Positions 18,147 through 28,986 of a stretch of 64,000 nucleotides of DNA are shown one piece after another. Each line of letters opens with the position of its first letter. The stretch's first letter is position 1. The position numbers were made by a program, and so were the translations under genes. The stretch is from the NCBI GenBank assembly GCA_029433475.1, contig JAQTIE010000007.1, positions 248,001 to 312,000 of the forward strand. Reading direction: 5' to 3'. The stretch comes from Neisseriaceae bacterium ESL0693. GTDB lineage: Bacteria > Pseudomonadota > Gammaproteobacteria > Burkholderiales > Neisseriaceae. The notes under the pieces are model-generated. The model was not told where the DNA came from. It ran no database searches and worked only from the letters and a program-made list of their open reading frames with translations.

Positions 18147-19136
18147 TTATTGAATTCTGGTACCGGTTCGTTTCAGATCACCCAGATTCAGCCAAACCAG
18201 AAAAGCCTTGCCTACCAGCAATTGATCATCAACAAAACCCCAATAACGGCTGTCTTCACTATTATCACGGTTATCGCCCATCATAAAGTAGTGTCCGGCC
18301 GGTACTTTACAGGTAAATCCGGTATCGTCAGGGAAATAGGTACACTGATCTTTATAGGGAAACGCTTGTCTGACACCCTGTGAAAATAAGGTGGGTTTGT
18401 CAGACATTTTCAGAATATCAATCTGTTTACTGCCCAGATTTTCACCAAACTGCTGTGCGGTAAAAGGCACCATGCCCAGTTGAGGTACTCTTTCCTGATA
18501 GCGGTAAGTCAACTGCTCATCGGTATCTGTCATTTCCTGACCATTGATCGACAATACTTTATGCTGGTAAGTCACCACATCACCGGGTAAACCGATCACG
18601 CGTTTGATGTAATTGATTTTGGGGTTTTCCGGATAATTGAATACCACCACATCACCGCGCTGTACCTTGCCTACCGGAATCAGAACATTATTCAGAATCG
18701 GTAAACGCAGGCCATAGGCGTATTTATTCACCAGAATAAAATCACCCACCACCAGACCCGGGCGCATGGAACTGGAGGGAATCTGAAAAGGCTCGGCCAC
18801 AAAAGAACGCAAAACAAACACCACCAGAATGATCGGGAAAAAACCACTCATGTAATCGGTGAGGTGATGATTATCCACATGATTGGCCGAGGTTTTTAAA
18901 ATGTACTTATGCATTACCCATAATACGCCGCTGAATAATACAAAACACAGCAAGACAGCGGTCAGGCTGAATTTCAATGAAAACAGAATAAACACGCCCA
19001 CCAGAATCAAAAGGTAACTCCACTGCAAGCCACCGCTCCACTCACCACTCTCTTCCCGTACCTTACTGCTTTTGATAAACAAGACAATGCCTGCCAGTAA
19101 CGCCACGATGGCGAATATAACCATAGTATTAGACAT
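18147..19136 (-). CDS. lepB: Signal peptidase I
   Basis: LepB removes signal peptides from Sec- and Tat-exported proteins at the outer face of the inner membrane. The 329-residue protein has two or three N-terminal hydrophobic segments (about 3-22, 40-75, 98-112). Box B is SSSMRPGL with nucleophile Ser123. RGDVVVFNYP leads to box D, YIKRVIGLPGD, with general base Lys178, and box E is GDNRDNSEDSRYWG. It starts 4 bp after the lepA stop, giving the classical lepA-lepB operon. The neighbouring downstream gene is its inactive-looking copy. Confidence 0.96.
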   Translation of the reverse strand: MSNTMVIFAIVALLAGIVLFIKSSKVREESGEWSGGLQWSYLLILVGVFILFSLKFSLTAVLLCFVLFSGVLWVMHKYILKTSANHVDNHHLTDYMSGFFPIILVVFVLRSFVAEPFQIPSSSMRPGLVVGDFILVNKYAYGLRLPILNNVLIPVGKVQRGDVVVFNYPENPKINYIKRVIGLPGDVVTYQHKVLSINGQEMTDTDEQLTYRYQERVPQLGMVPFTAQQFGENLGSKQIDILKMSDKPTLFSQGVRQAFPYKDQCTYFPDDTGFTCKVPAGHYFMMGDNRDNSEDSRYWGFVDDQLLVGKAFLVWLNLGDLKRTGTRIQ

Positions 19137-19140
19137 GAAC

Positions 19141-20934
19141 TTACTTATCTCCCACCTGCAAAATGGCCAAAAATGCCGTTTGCGGAATTTCTACATTACC
19201 CACCTGTTTCATACGTCTTTTACCTGCCTTCTGTTTTTCCAATAGTTTTTTCTTACGGGTAATATCGCCACCATAACACTTGGCCAGCACATTCTTACGC
19301 AAAGCCTTCACATTCTCACGCGCAATGATTTTGCCGCCAATGGCAGCCTGTACGGCAATGTCAAACATCTGCCGCGGAATCAGTTCGCGCATTTTCGCCA
19401 CCAGCTCGCGCCCGCGATAAATGGCATTGCTGCGATGGACAATCAGGCTTAAAGCATCCACTTTTTCACCATTGACCATAATATCCAGTTTGACCAGATC
19501 AGCCGCCTGAAATTCTTTAAATTCATAATCCAGTGATGCATAGCCGCGCGAAGTGGACTTGAGTTTATCAAAGAAATCCATCACCACCTCGTTCATGGGC
19601 ATATCATAAGTCAGCATCACCTGCCGCCCCATGTATTGCATATTCTGCTGAATACCCCGCTTCTGATTGCACAAGGTCATCACCGCGCCCACATATTCCT
19701 GTGGCACCAGAATAGTGGCGGTGATCATGGGTTCATAAATGGTTTCCACACTGCCGATATCCGGCAATCGGGAGGGGTTTTCAATTTCTATGCGTTCGCC
19801 GCTTTTCAATAGAACCTCATATACCACCGTAGGCGCAGTGGTAATCAGATCCATGTCAAATTCACGCTCCAGCCGCTCCTGCACAATTTCCAGGTGCAAT
19901 AAACCCAGAAAGCCACAACGAAAACCAAAGCCCAGCGCTTGCGATACTTCCGGCTCAAACCGCAAAGCCGCATCGTTAAGTTGCAGCTTCTCCAAAGCTT
20001 CACGCAAAGCCTCGTAATCATGGCTTTCTACCGGATACAAACCGGCAAATACCTGCGGCTGCACTTCCTTAAAGCCCGGCAAAGCCTCGGCAGCCGGATT
20101 TTTAGCCAGAGTGATGGTATCGCCCACCTTGGCCGAGCCCAGTTCTTTAATGCCGGTAATCAGAAAGCCAACTTCACCCGCAGTTAATTTATCTTTTGCC
20201 ACCGATTTTGGGGTGAATATGCCTAATTGTTCGACTGCGGTTTCGGCACCGGTAGCCATGAAGCGTACTTTATCTTTTAATTGCACCGCCCCATCTACCA
20301 TGCGCACCAGCATCACCACGCCCACATAGTTATCAAACCATGAATCCACAATCAGGGCTTTCATCGGCGCGTTGGGGTCGCCTTTAGGTGCGGGAACCTG
20401 CTGTACGATCTGTTCCAGCACATCTTCAATTCCCAGACCACTTTTGGCAGAACAGCGTACCGCCTCCACCGCCTCAATGCCGATGATGTCTTCAATTTCC
20501 TCAATCACCCGTTCCGGTTCGGCTGAAGGTAAATCAATTTTATTCAGTACAGGCACCACTTCTACCCCAAGATCAATGGCGGTATAGCAGTTGGCTACCG
20601 TCTGCGCTTCTACGCCCTGAGACGCGTCCACCACCAGTAATGCTCCTTCACAGGCCGAGAGCGAACGGGAGACTTCATAGGAGAAGTCAACATGGCCGGG
20701 GGTGTCAATCAGATTGAGTTGATACGTCTGGCCATTTTTGGCTTTATACTGCAAAGCGGCCGTCTGAGCCTTAATGGTAATGCCGCGCTCTTTTTCAATA
20801 TCCATGGAATCAAGCACCTGGGCACTCATTTCACGGTTATCCAAACCGCCGCAATACTGAATGAAACGATCAGCCAGAGTTGATTTACCATGATCAATGT
20901 GGGCGATAATAGAAAAATTGCGAATGTTATTCAT
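19141..20934 (-). CDS. lepA: Elongation factor 4 (LepA)
   Basis: A ribosome-associated GTPase that back-translocates stalled ribosomes. The G-domain motifs are [22 protein letters not shown] and NKIDLP, followed by EF-G-like domains and the LepA-specific C-terminus ([19 protein letters not shown]). The 597-residue length is standard. ATG 20934 ([14 protein letters not shown]) is preferred to an ATG three codons earlier. It is the first gene of lepA-lepB. Confidence 0.97.
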   Translation of the reverse strand: MNNIRNFSIIAHIDHGKSTLADRFIQYCGGLDNREMSAQVLDSMDIEKERGITIKAQTAALQYKAKNGQTYQLNLIDTPGHVDFSYEVSRSLSACEGALLVVDASQGVEAQTVANCYTAIDLGVEVVPVLNKIDLPSAEPERVIEEIEDIIGIEAVEAVRCSAKSGLGIEDVLEQIVQQVPAPKGDPNAPMKALIVDSWFDNYVGVVMLVRMVDGAVQLKDKVRFMATGAETAVEQLGIFTPKSVAKDKLTAGEVGFLITGIKELGSAKVGDTITLAKNPAAEALPGFKEVQPQVFAGLYPVESHDYEALREALEKLQLNDAALRFEPEVSQALGFGFRCGFLGLLHLEIVQERLEREFDMDLITTAPTVVYEVLLKSGERIEIENPSRLPDIGSVETIYEPMITATILVPQEYVGAVMTLCNQKRGIQQNMQYMGRQVMLTYDMPMNEVVMDFFDKLKSTSRGYASLDYEFKEFQAADLVKLDIMVNGEKVDALSLIVHRSNAIYRGRELVAKMRELIPRQMFDIAVQAAIGGKIIARENVKALRKNVLAKCYGGDITRKKKLLEKQKAGKRRMKQVGNVEIPQTAFLAILQVGDK

Positions 20935-21271
20935 GCAGACCAAAATTTGAGTTAATGAAAAAGCAAACGGTAGCAGCCATACCCTGCTGTCCGGTAAACG
21001 ACTATTTTAACGGAACACACCGCTATTGGGCGAATGAATTTATCAAAGTAACCGAAATATTTCTATGCCGCCATGAATGCATTATTCTGTAAATAAATGA
21101 TATATAAAAATAAAATAACCGTAGTATGCCGCACAATAACCTTATGGAAACACAGTCATGACAGGCTGAATCAAAAATCATGATGGCCACCAGCCATTTT
21201 AATTCATAGAAAGCCACTCTAAAACGGCATACAATAGCGGTGTTTATTTTGCCTTACATGAAAGTTTCAGC

Positions 21272-22402
21272 ATGATCAAAATCAGTACCCAGTTTGATGG
21301 CGGACACATAGAAGTGGTTGATGCGCACGATCCGGCCAACATTCAATTAAAACTACCCAAAGATAATGCGGCTGATTTTCGTCAATGGTTTTATTTTCGT
21401 GTGCAAGGTGCCGCCTATCAGCATTTGCAACTGAATTTTATCAATGCCGGCGAAGCTTCCTATCCGGCTGGCTGGACAGACTATCAGGCCATGTGTTCCT
21501 ATGATCGGGTCAACTGGTTCCGGGTACACAGCAACTATGAAAACGGCGTATTCAGTATCCATCACACCCCGCTTGCCGGCAGTGTTTATTATGCTTATTT
21601 TGAACCTTACACATATGAACAACACCTGAATCTGCTGGGTGATGTGCAAAGCAGCGGTTTATGTCAGATTACCGATCTGGGCAGCACCCTAGAAGGGCGC
21701 GACATGAACCTGCTGACCATTGGCAACCAGGCCGCCAGTGATCTCAAAATCTGGATTATTGCCCGACAACATCCGGGCGAAAGCATGGCAGAATGGTTTA
21801 TTGAAGGCTTACTCGGCCGGCTGCTGGATCATCAGGATGCCACCGCCCGCGCTTTACTGGATCAGGCCACCTTTTATATTGTGCCCAACATGAATCCGGA
21901 CGGCACCGTATTAGGCAATCTGCGCACCAATGCCGCCGGCGCCAATCTGAACCGCGAATGGCAGAATCCAACCCCAGAGCGCAGTCCGGAAGTCTATCTG
22001 GTGCGTGAACAGATGCATCAGACCGGCGTTGATCTTTTTCTGGACATTCATGGTGATGAAGCATTGCCCTATGTATTTGTGTCTGGCAATGAAGGCATTC
22101 CTTCTTTTGATGAGCGACTGGCACAGTTACAGACGCAATTTAAAGCCCAGTTTCTCCTGGCCAGCCCTGATTTTCAGGATAAATACGGTTATGAACAAGA
22201 CCAGCCGGGAAAGGCTAACCTGAATATGGCTACCTCTTACGTTGGCGAAACCTTTAAATGTCTGGCCTATACGCTGGAAATGCCGTTTAAAGACAATAAT
22301 AATTTACCCGATGATGATTATGGCTGGAACGGCCAACGCTCATTACGCTTAGGTGAGGCCATACTCACACCGATTTACGCCGTATTGGATCACTTACGTT
22401 GA
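21272..22402 (+). CDS. M14-type cytosolic carboxypeptidase
   Basis: A 376-residue zinc carboxypeptidase of the bacterial cytosolic carboxypeptidase (AGBL/CCP-like) subgroup. An N-terminal beta-sandwich (about 1-115) precedes the peptidase domain. The zinc ligands are His167 and Glu170 (RQHPGES) and His260 (LDIHGDE). The substrate-binding block is GANLNREW (223-230), and the catalytic glutamate is Glu336 (TLEMPF). There is no signal peptide. The biological substrate in bacteria is unknown. It is a single gene with its own terminator. Confidence 0.88.
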   Translation: MIKISTQFDGGHIEVVDAHDPANIQLKLPKDNAADFRQWFYFRVQGAAYQHLQLNFINAGEASYPAGWTDYQAMCSYDRVNWFRVHSNYENGVFSIHHTPLAGSVYYAYFEPYTYEQHLNLLGDVQSSGLCQITDLGSTLEGRDMNLLTIGNQAASDLKIWIIARQHPGESMAEWFIEGLLGRLLDHQDATARALLDQATFYIVPNMNPDGTVLGNLRTNAAGANLNREWQNPTPERSPEVYLVREQMHQTGVDLFLDIHGDEALPYVFVSGNEGIPSFDERLAQLQTQFKAQFLLASPDFQDKYGYEQDQPGKANLNMATSYVGETFKCLAYTLEMPFKDNNNLPDDDYGWNGQRSLRLGEAILTPIYAVLDHLR

Positions 22403-22428
22403 TTCTGGTTTCAATATGCGTTTCAGAC

Positions 22429-22457
22429 AAGGCAAATAACTGTTTATTTGCCTTTTT
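22429..22457 (+). terminator. Rho-independent terminator after the M14 peptidase gene
   Basis: An 11-bp stem, AAGGCAAATAA (22429-22439) with TTATTTGCCTT (22444-22454), has a 4-nt loop and is followed by Ts. It lies 27 bp after the stop. Confidence 0.9.
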
Positions 22458-22647
22458 TAATAGGCCGTTTGCACTTTACGCCAGCATGATTTTATTAAAT
22501 CAGACAGCAATCATTAAAAAAGCAAGCCGGCAAAATGAGAAACTATCTTTCAAATCCATGAATAAATTTTAACCACATTACCCTGAAACCAGATCTATTT
22601 TTTGTTATTATTTTAAACATTATCTGCTCTCCAATTAAGGAATGGTT

Positions 22648-23685
22648 ATGCAATACCGTCTTATCATAGGTGCACTGGTGACCACCTTCGCCATCACTGC
22701 CTGTTCAAAACACGAATCCGAACAACCGGTACAGACCTTAAACTGTGATCAGCCACAATTAACCGATCAGATTCAGCGCCAGCTGCAACAGAACATCATG
22801 CTCAATGCCCGACAATTTGCCCAGAATGATACACGCCATTTTGTTGATGCAGACAAAATCATTGCCGCGGCCAGCCAGTTAACGGTTAAGCTGCAACCCA
22901 GCCAAGCAGACAGCAATCAAGCTGATCAGCGTCAATGTCATGGTCAGTTAACCGTAACCATTCCAGATGCCATTTTGCAGCAAGCGCAGACCAATGCGCC
23001 GCTGTTGTTTGGCCAGACCAGTTTGTCACAACAATTAAGCCAGCAAATTCAACAGACAGATATTAAATTCAACGATCACAGCTTTATACAGAATCTGACT
23101 TATCCGGCACAAAACAGCACCGCAGCATCTGCCCCGGCCGCTCAGGCCACAGAAGTGAATCTGCTACCGCTCAGTCAGCTATTGCAAACCACCCTCCTGC
23201 CTTATGGCGTTAAGGATATTCTGGTTATCAATGGTAAAACCTATAGCCGTGCCGATGCTCAGGCTTTGCTGTTTAATCAGACGCCATTAAGTCATGAAGC
23301 ACAGATGGCCAGTGCGGTATTGAATGGGAATAACAGCCAGAGTACCCTCACTCAGGAGACAGACAATTCTCTTAATGATAGCCATCAGACGCCTACGGAT
23401 GACCCCAGTCAGCAGACGGTGTCAGACAATGATTTACAACAGGCACGCGATAATCAACGCAACGCCAGCAATGAAATGGAGCGTTTATGGCAAAGTCTGG
23501 ATCAAACCATTCAGGCCACACTGACTAATGAACAGCAACACTGGCAGACTCAGCGAAAACAGCAATGCCAGAAACCGGCAACGGCCGCCTCATCCGCCAA
23601 AGAAGCAGAATTTAACTATCTGCAATGCGATACCCGTCTGATCAATCAGCGCTTACAGTATTTACGTGGTTTCAGCCTGTCCTAA
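22648..23685 (+). CDS. Lipoprotein with LprI/DUF1311-like C-terminus
   Basis: A 345-residue predicted lipoprotein. The signal peptide ends at the lipobox ITAC with lipidated Cys19. The middle is Gln-rich, with an Ala/Pro linker near residue 165 and a Ser/Thr/Asp-rich linker near 230-270. The last ~80 residues have the pattern W-R-QQC, then YLQCDTRLINQRLQYL, resembling LprI/DUF1311 domains (some inhibit lysozyme). Two ATGs occur 6 bp apart. AAGGA abuts the first and is 6 nt from the second, so 22648 is the start. The domain call is moderate; the function is unknown. Confidence 0.65.
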   Translation: MQYRLIIGALVTTFAITACSKHESEQPVQTLNCDQPQLTDQIQRQLQQNIMLNARQFAQNDTRHFVDADKIIAAASQLTVKLQPSQADSNQADQRQCHGQLTVTIPDAILQQAQTNAPLLFGQTSLSQQLSQQIQQTDIKFNDHSFIQNLTYPAQNSTAASAPAAQATEVNLLPLSQLLQTTLLPYGVKDILVINGKTYSRADAQALLFNQTPLSHEAQMASAVLNGNNSQSTLTQETDNSLNDSHQTPTDDPSQQTVSDNDLQQARDNQRNASNEMERLWQSLDQTIQATLTNEQQHWQTQRKQQCQKPATAASSAKEAEFNYLQCDTRLINQRLQYLRGFSLS

Positions 23686-23796
23686 ATCCATGCAAACACA
23701 CGAACCCAGGCCATGCCGCAATCAGACCATACTGATCTCTTTTGACTGGGTTCGTTCGTTTCCCTGCCATATTAACTGTATGGCCATTCATTAACC

Positions 23797-24885
23797 ATGC
23801 AACAACGTAAAATTATTCATGTGGACATGGATGCATTTTATGCCTCTGTAGAATTACATGACCGACCCGAATTGCGTGGACAACCTGTTGTGGTGGCCTG
23901 GGACAGTATCCGTTCAGTCATCTGTGCCGCCTCTTATGAAGCGCGCCGTTACGGACTACACTCTGCCATGTCGGTCGCCAAAGCCAGAAGGCTGTGCCCG
24001 CATGCAGTTTATATTCCGCCCAATTTTGAGCGTTACCGCGCGGTTTCACGTCAGGTACACGCTATTTTTGCCCGTTACACGCACACCATCGAACCGGTTT
24101 CTTTGGATGAGGCTTATCTTGATGTCAGCAATTATCAGGGGCCATTACCTTATGCGCGCGATATTGCCCGTGCCATACGAACCGATATTTTTACCGAAAC
24201 CGGCCTCACCGCCTCTGCCGGCATTGCACCCAATAAATTTCTGGCCAAAATTGCTTCTGACTGGCGTAAACCCAATGGCCAGTTTGTGATCGCTCCTGCA
24301 CAAATCACCGCCTTTCTGCAATCACTGCCAATCGGTAAAATTCCGGGGGTAGGTAAAGTCACGCAGCAGAAAATGCACCGTCTGGGCTGGCATACGGTTG
24401 GCGATTTAGCCAAAATTGATCGCCGGATTCTGATCCAGCATTTCGGCCGCTGGGGCTACCGGCTGTATGAATTTGCCCGGGGGCGTGATAACCGGATCGT
24501 GCAGTCAAATGCGGTACGGCAGCAGATTTCCAATGAAATTACCTTGGAACAAGATGAAAACCGCATTGAAATCAGGCGTCATCTACCCACACTGGCATTA
24601 ACACTCATGCAACAAATGCAGCGCAGGCAGCTAACCGGCTATTGCCTGACCTTGAAACTTAAAACCAATGATTTTCATATTCATACCCGTTCACAAACAT
24701 TTTCTTCGCCATTGTATACTCAGGCTGCGCTGATTCAGGCCGGCCAGCAATTATTAAGCCGTATGCCGTCAGATCAGATTTATTACCGTCTGATCGGTCT
24801 GGGCATCAGTCAGTTTGACAGCCGCAGTCATCAACCGGAATTATGGTCTGAGGATGAAATGGCTTATCCGGTCACATCAGATTAA
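23797..24885 (+). CDS. dinB: DNA polymerase IV
   Basis: A Y-family translesion polymerase. The catalytic palm has VDMDAFYASVE (residues 8-18) and SLDEAYLDV; then come the fingers/thumb with an HhH region (IPGVGKVTQQKMHRLG) and the little-finger domain. The 362-residue length is normal. It is a lone gene. No LexA box was identified upstream with confidence. Confidence 0.96.
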   Translation: MQQRKIIHVDMDAFYASVELHDRPELRGQPVVVAWDSIRSVICAASYEARRYGLHSAMSVAKARRLCPHAVYIPPNFERYRAVSRQVHAIFARYTHTIEPVSLDEAYLDVSNYQGPLPYARDIARAIRTDIFTETGLTASAGIAPNKFLAKIASDWRKPNGQFVIAPAQITAFLQSLPIGKIPGVGKVTQQKMHRLGWHTVGDLAKIDRRILIQHFGRWGYRLYEFARGRDNRIVQSNAVRQQISNEITLEQDENRIEIRRHLPTLALTLMQQMQRRQLTGYCLTLKLKTNDFHIHTRSQTFSSPLYTQAALIQAGQQLLSRMPSDQIYYRLIGLGISQFDSRSHQPELWSEDEMAYPVTSD

Positions 24886-25058
24886 TCCAGCTGAATACAG
24901 CCTGTTGATTCAGAAGATGGCCATTAAATGTTTTCAGCATAAAACTACATCAGACTACATTTCTCTAGCGTAAGTAAACAAATTCAAGCATAATTAGATT
25001 GATTGGTTACAGACGATACGCTATAACCACCTATTTGTAAGTAATTAAGGAGTTTTTA

Positions 25059-26297
<1,239 letters not shown>

Positions 26298-26326
26298 TTT
26301 TAAGCGTTTCATCTGAAGTACCCCAT

Positions 26327-26370
26327 CATTGAACCGGATTGCTAGCAGTAGCAATCCGGTTCAATGTTTT
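26327..26370 (+). terminator. Strong rho-independent terminator after icd
   Basis: A perfect 18-bp stem (26327-26344 with 26349-26366, CATTGAACCGGATTGCTA as the left arm) has a 4-nt loop and is followed by TTTT. It lies 30 bp after the icd stop. Confidence 0.95.
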
Positions 26371-26460
26371 AATCACTCTGCTTTTATTCATCAGTATATT
26401 TCCCTTTTGATAATTTAATGGCATAATCATTCATCATTTTTATTGCTTACTTCCATTAAA

Positions 26461-26946
26461 ATGATCATCAAGCCAATCTCATCACCAACCAAACCCGCTG
26501 GCTGGAGTCTGATGCAATTCCTGATGGTGATATTTATCCTCAGCCTATTGAGCATCATCTCAATCACAGTTTATCGTCAGTGGATCAGACACGCCCAGCT
26601 GCATGAAGCTTATACAGCACTCATTACCAACAGTCATACACTGGAACAACATTATCAGCGCAAACTAAGTTACCAGACTCCCAACCGGCAATGGCCGGCC
26701 TTACCTGTTCAACACACTTCTGCCTTCTGTTTGCGGCCACAGGGCGATCCACACAAAAGCCATGCCGGCCATTACACCCTAAAAGCCGTAGCACTGGATC
26801 CTGATGATGAGCCGCGTATTCTGAAAATCAATCAGAATGGCAACGTATTGGTTTGCGCCAGCAGCAAAAGCCGCTGTAATGAACAACAGCCTTTTTTTAA
26901 AGGAGGCGGCAGTATTGATCAGCAATGTACATTATTTCATCCCTGA
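26461..26946 (+). CDS. Type IV minor pilin (PilL/PilX-like)
   Basis: A 161-residue prepilin-like protein. After a short basic leader comes the cleavage motif KPAG-WSLMQF, followed by a hydrophobic helix (LMVIFILSLLSIISITVY). The mature protein would start with Trp, and position +5 is Gln instead of the usual Glu. The body (SHTLEQHYQRKL, QWPALP, FCLRPQG, GHYTLKAVALD, then paired cysteines) matches the neisserial PilL/PilX-type minor pilins in order. It probably joins the pilus or primes its assembly. It stands alone, away from other pil genes. ATG 26461 is preferred to an upstream TTG. Confidence 0.75.
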   Translation: MIIKPISSPTKPAGWSLMQFLMVIFILSLLSIISITVYRQWIRHAQLHEAYTALITNSHTLEQHYQRKLSYQTPNRQWPALPVQHTSAFCLRPQGDPHKSHAGHYTLKAVALDPDDEPRILKINQNGNVLVCASSKSRCNEQQPFFKGGGSIDQQCTLFHP

Positions 26947-27018
26947 TAAGCCACAGAAGCAAGGGTAAACTGATACAATATCCATAAATACAGTCAATTT
27001 TGTTGGTCATTATCATTT

Positions 27019-28935
27019 ATGAGTATTCTTTCCCTAGATAACGCCTGTTTTGCCGCCGGCCATTTACCCCTGCTGGATCACAGCAATCTGCAATTAGAAG
27101 CCAATGAAAAAATCGGTTTAATCGGCCGTAATGGTGCCGGCAAATCTTCTTTACTGAAAATTCTGGCAGGAGTACAAAAACTGGATGACGGCCTTCTCAG
27201 TATACAAAATGATTTAAAAATAGTTTATGTGCCACAAGAGTCATTCTTTGATGAACAAAGTAGCGTTTTTGATATGGTGGCTGATGGCCTGGGCGATCTG
27301 AAATCGGTTTTACACGAATACCATGAACTCAGCCAGCACATCCGGCATGATGCCGATCTACAGCGTCTGAATGAGTTACAGACCACACTGGAAAATAATC
27401 ACGGCTGGCAGTTTGATGCCCTGATCAGGCAAACCCTCAGCGAACTGTCTCTACCCGAAAATGAACTCATCGCCAATCTGAGCGGCGGCCAGAAAAAACG
27501 CGTGGCACTGGCGCAGGCATGGGTACAAAAGCCAGACATACTGCTATTGGATGAACCCACCAACCATCTGGATATTGCCGCCATCGAATGGTTGGAAAAT
27601 CTGCTGCAAAAATTTAGCGGCAGCCTGATTGTCATCACCCATGACCGGCGGTTTCTGGATCATATCGCCACGCGCATTATTGAGCTTGACCGCGGCCAGC
27701 TACACAGTTATCCGGGCAGCTTTTCAGCCTATAGCGAAAAAAAAGCACAGGAATTACTGGTCGAAAATGAACACAATCGCCTGTTTGATAAATTTCATGC
27801 CCAGGAAGAAGCCTGGATACGCAAAGGCATTGAAGCCAGACGTACACGCAATCAGGGGCGGGTTAAACGACTGGAACAATTACGCCGCGAACGCTCCAGC
27901 CGACGTGAAATACAAGGCCAGGTCAATTTTAATCTGAATCGGGGCGAAGCCAGCAGTAAAATCATCGCCGAACTGGAACATGCCGGTTTTTCCTTTGGCG
28001 ATCATGTCATCATGCACGACTTTTCAACCATTATCCAGCGTCAGGATAAAATCGGGTTGATTGGTCCTAATGGCATTGGCAAAACCACCTTTTTAAAATT
28101 GATTTTAGGCGAACTTCAGCCCACGCAGGGAAAAATACGTCTGGGTGCCCGTCAGGAAGTGGCCTATTTTGATCAGTTTCGTAGTGCATTAAACGAAAAT
28201 GACACCGTATTCCAAACCATCGGTCAGGGTAATGATTACGTTGACATCGGTGGTCAGCGAAAACATGTGATCGGTTATCTGGAAGATTTTTTATTTCCGC
28301 CGGCACGGGTACACAGTCCGGTAAAATCATTATCCGGCGGCGAACGCAATCGTTTACTACTGGCCAAACTGTTCACCCGTCCGGCCAATATTCTGGTACT
28401 GGACGAACCTACCAACGATTTAGACATTGATACGCAGGAATTACTGGAAGATTTGATCCGCGACTATACCGGCACGGTGTTTCTGGTCAGCCATGATCGT
28501 ATGTTTCTGGATAATGTCATTACCCAGTCGATTGTTTTTAATGGAAATGGCCAATTAAAAGAATATATTGGCGGTTATCAGGATTATATAGATGCCCGTC
28601 AACGTGAGCTCGCGCTACTCAGCCCTGAGAGTCAGCTTCACAAAAACAGCAAACCGGCTGAAGAAAAAAACAAATCCAGAAATCAACGCACACATAAATT
28701 GTCTTACAAAGAACAATATGAGCTGGCGCATTTACCTGATGAAATTGCCGCACTCGAAAAAGAACAGCAAGAATTAACCGATCAATTATCTGATGCCGAA
28801 ATTTTTAAAAATGATTATCAGCGCGCCCATCAGTGGCAGTTGCGCATCAATGAAATAGAAGAAATACTTTTGACTAAATTAGAACGCTGGGAAACACTGG
28901 AAGAAAAACAGAACCAATCCAAAGCAAAACCCTGA
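27019..28935 (+). CDS. uup: ABC-F ATPase Uup
   Basis: A soluble ABC-F protein with tandem nucleotide-binding domains. NBD1 has GRNGAGKSS, LSGGQKKR and LLLDEPTNHLD; NBD2 has GPNGIGKTT, SLSGGERNR and LVLDEPTNDLD. An inter-domain linker rich in Arg (QGRVKRLEQLRRERSSRR) lies between them. A C-terminal coiled coil (about 565-638) distinguishes Uup from EttA and YheS. Uup acts at branched DNA and on the ribosome. Length 638 is typical. Confidence 0.93.
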   Translation: MSILSLDNACFAAGHLPLLDHSNLQLEANEKIGLIGRNGAGKSSLLKILAGVQKLDDGLLSIQNDLKIVYVPQESFFDEQSSVFDMVADGLGDLKSVLHEYHELSQHIRHDADLQRLNELQTTLENNHGWQFDALIRQTLSELSLPENELIANLSGGQKKRVALAQAWVQKPDILLLDEPTNHLDIAAIEWLENLLQKFSGSLIVITHDRRFLDHIATRIIELDRGQLHSYPGSFSAYSEKKAQELLVENEHNRLFDKFHAQEEAWIRKGIEARRTRNQGRVKRLEQLRRERSSRREIQGQVNFNLNRGEASSKIIAELEHAGFSFGDHVIMHDFSTIIQRQDKIGLIGPNGIGKTTFLKLILGELQPTQGKIRLGARQEVAYFDQFRSALNENDTVFQTIGQGNDYVDIGGQRKHVIGYLEDFLFPPARVHSPVKSLSGGERNRLLLAKLFTRPANILVLDEPTNDLDIDTQELLEDLIRDYTGTVFLVSHDRMFLDNVITQSIVFNGNGQLKEYIGGYQDYIDARQRELALLSPESQLHKNSKPAEEKNKSRNQRTHKLSYKEQYELAHLPDEIAALEKEQQELTDQLSDAEIFKNDYQRAHQWQLRINEIEEILLTKLERWETLEEKQNQSKAKP

Positions 28936-28949
28936 ATACACGCTATAGC

Positions 28950-28980
28950 AGCAATAACCGCTATTTACACAGTTATTGCT
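28950..28980. terminator. Bidirectional hairpin between convergent uup and DUF1615 genes
   Basis: A 9-bp stem, AGCAATAAC (28950-28958) with GTTATTGCT (28972-28980). There is no clear T-tract, so termination strength is uncertain. It sits in the 51-bp gap between the two stops. Confidence 0.5.
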
Positions 28981-28986
28981 ATCCGC

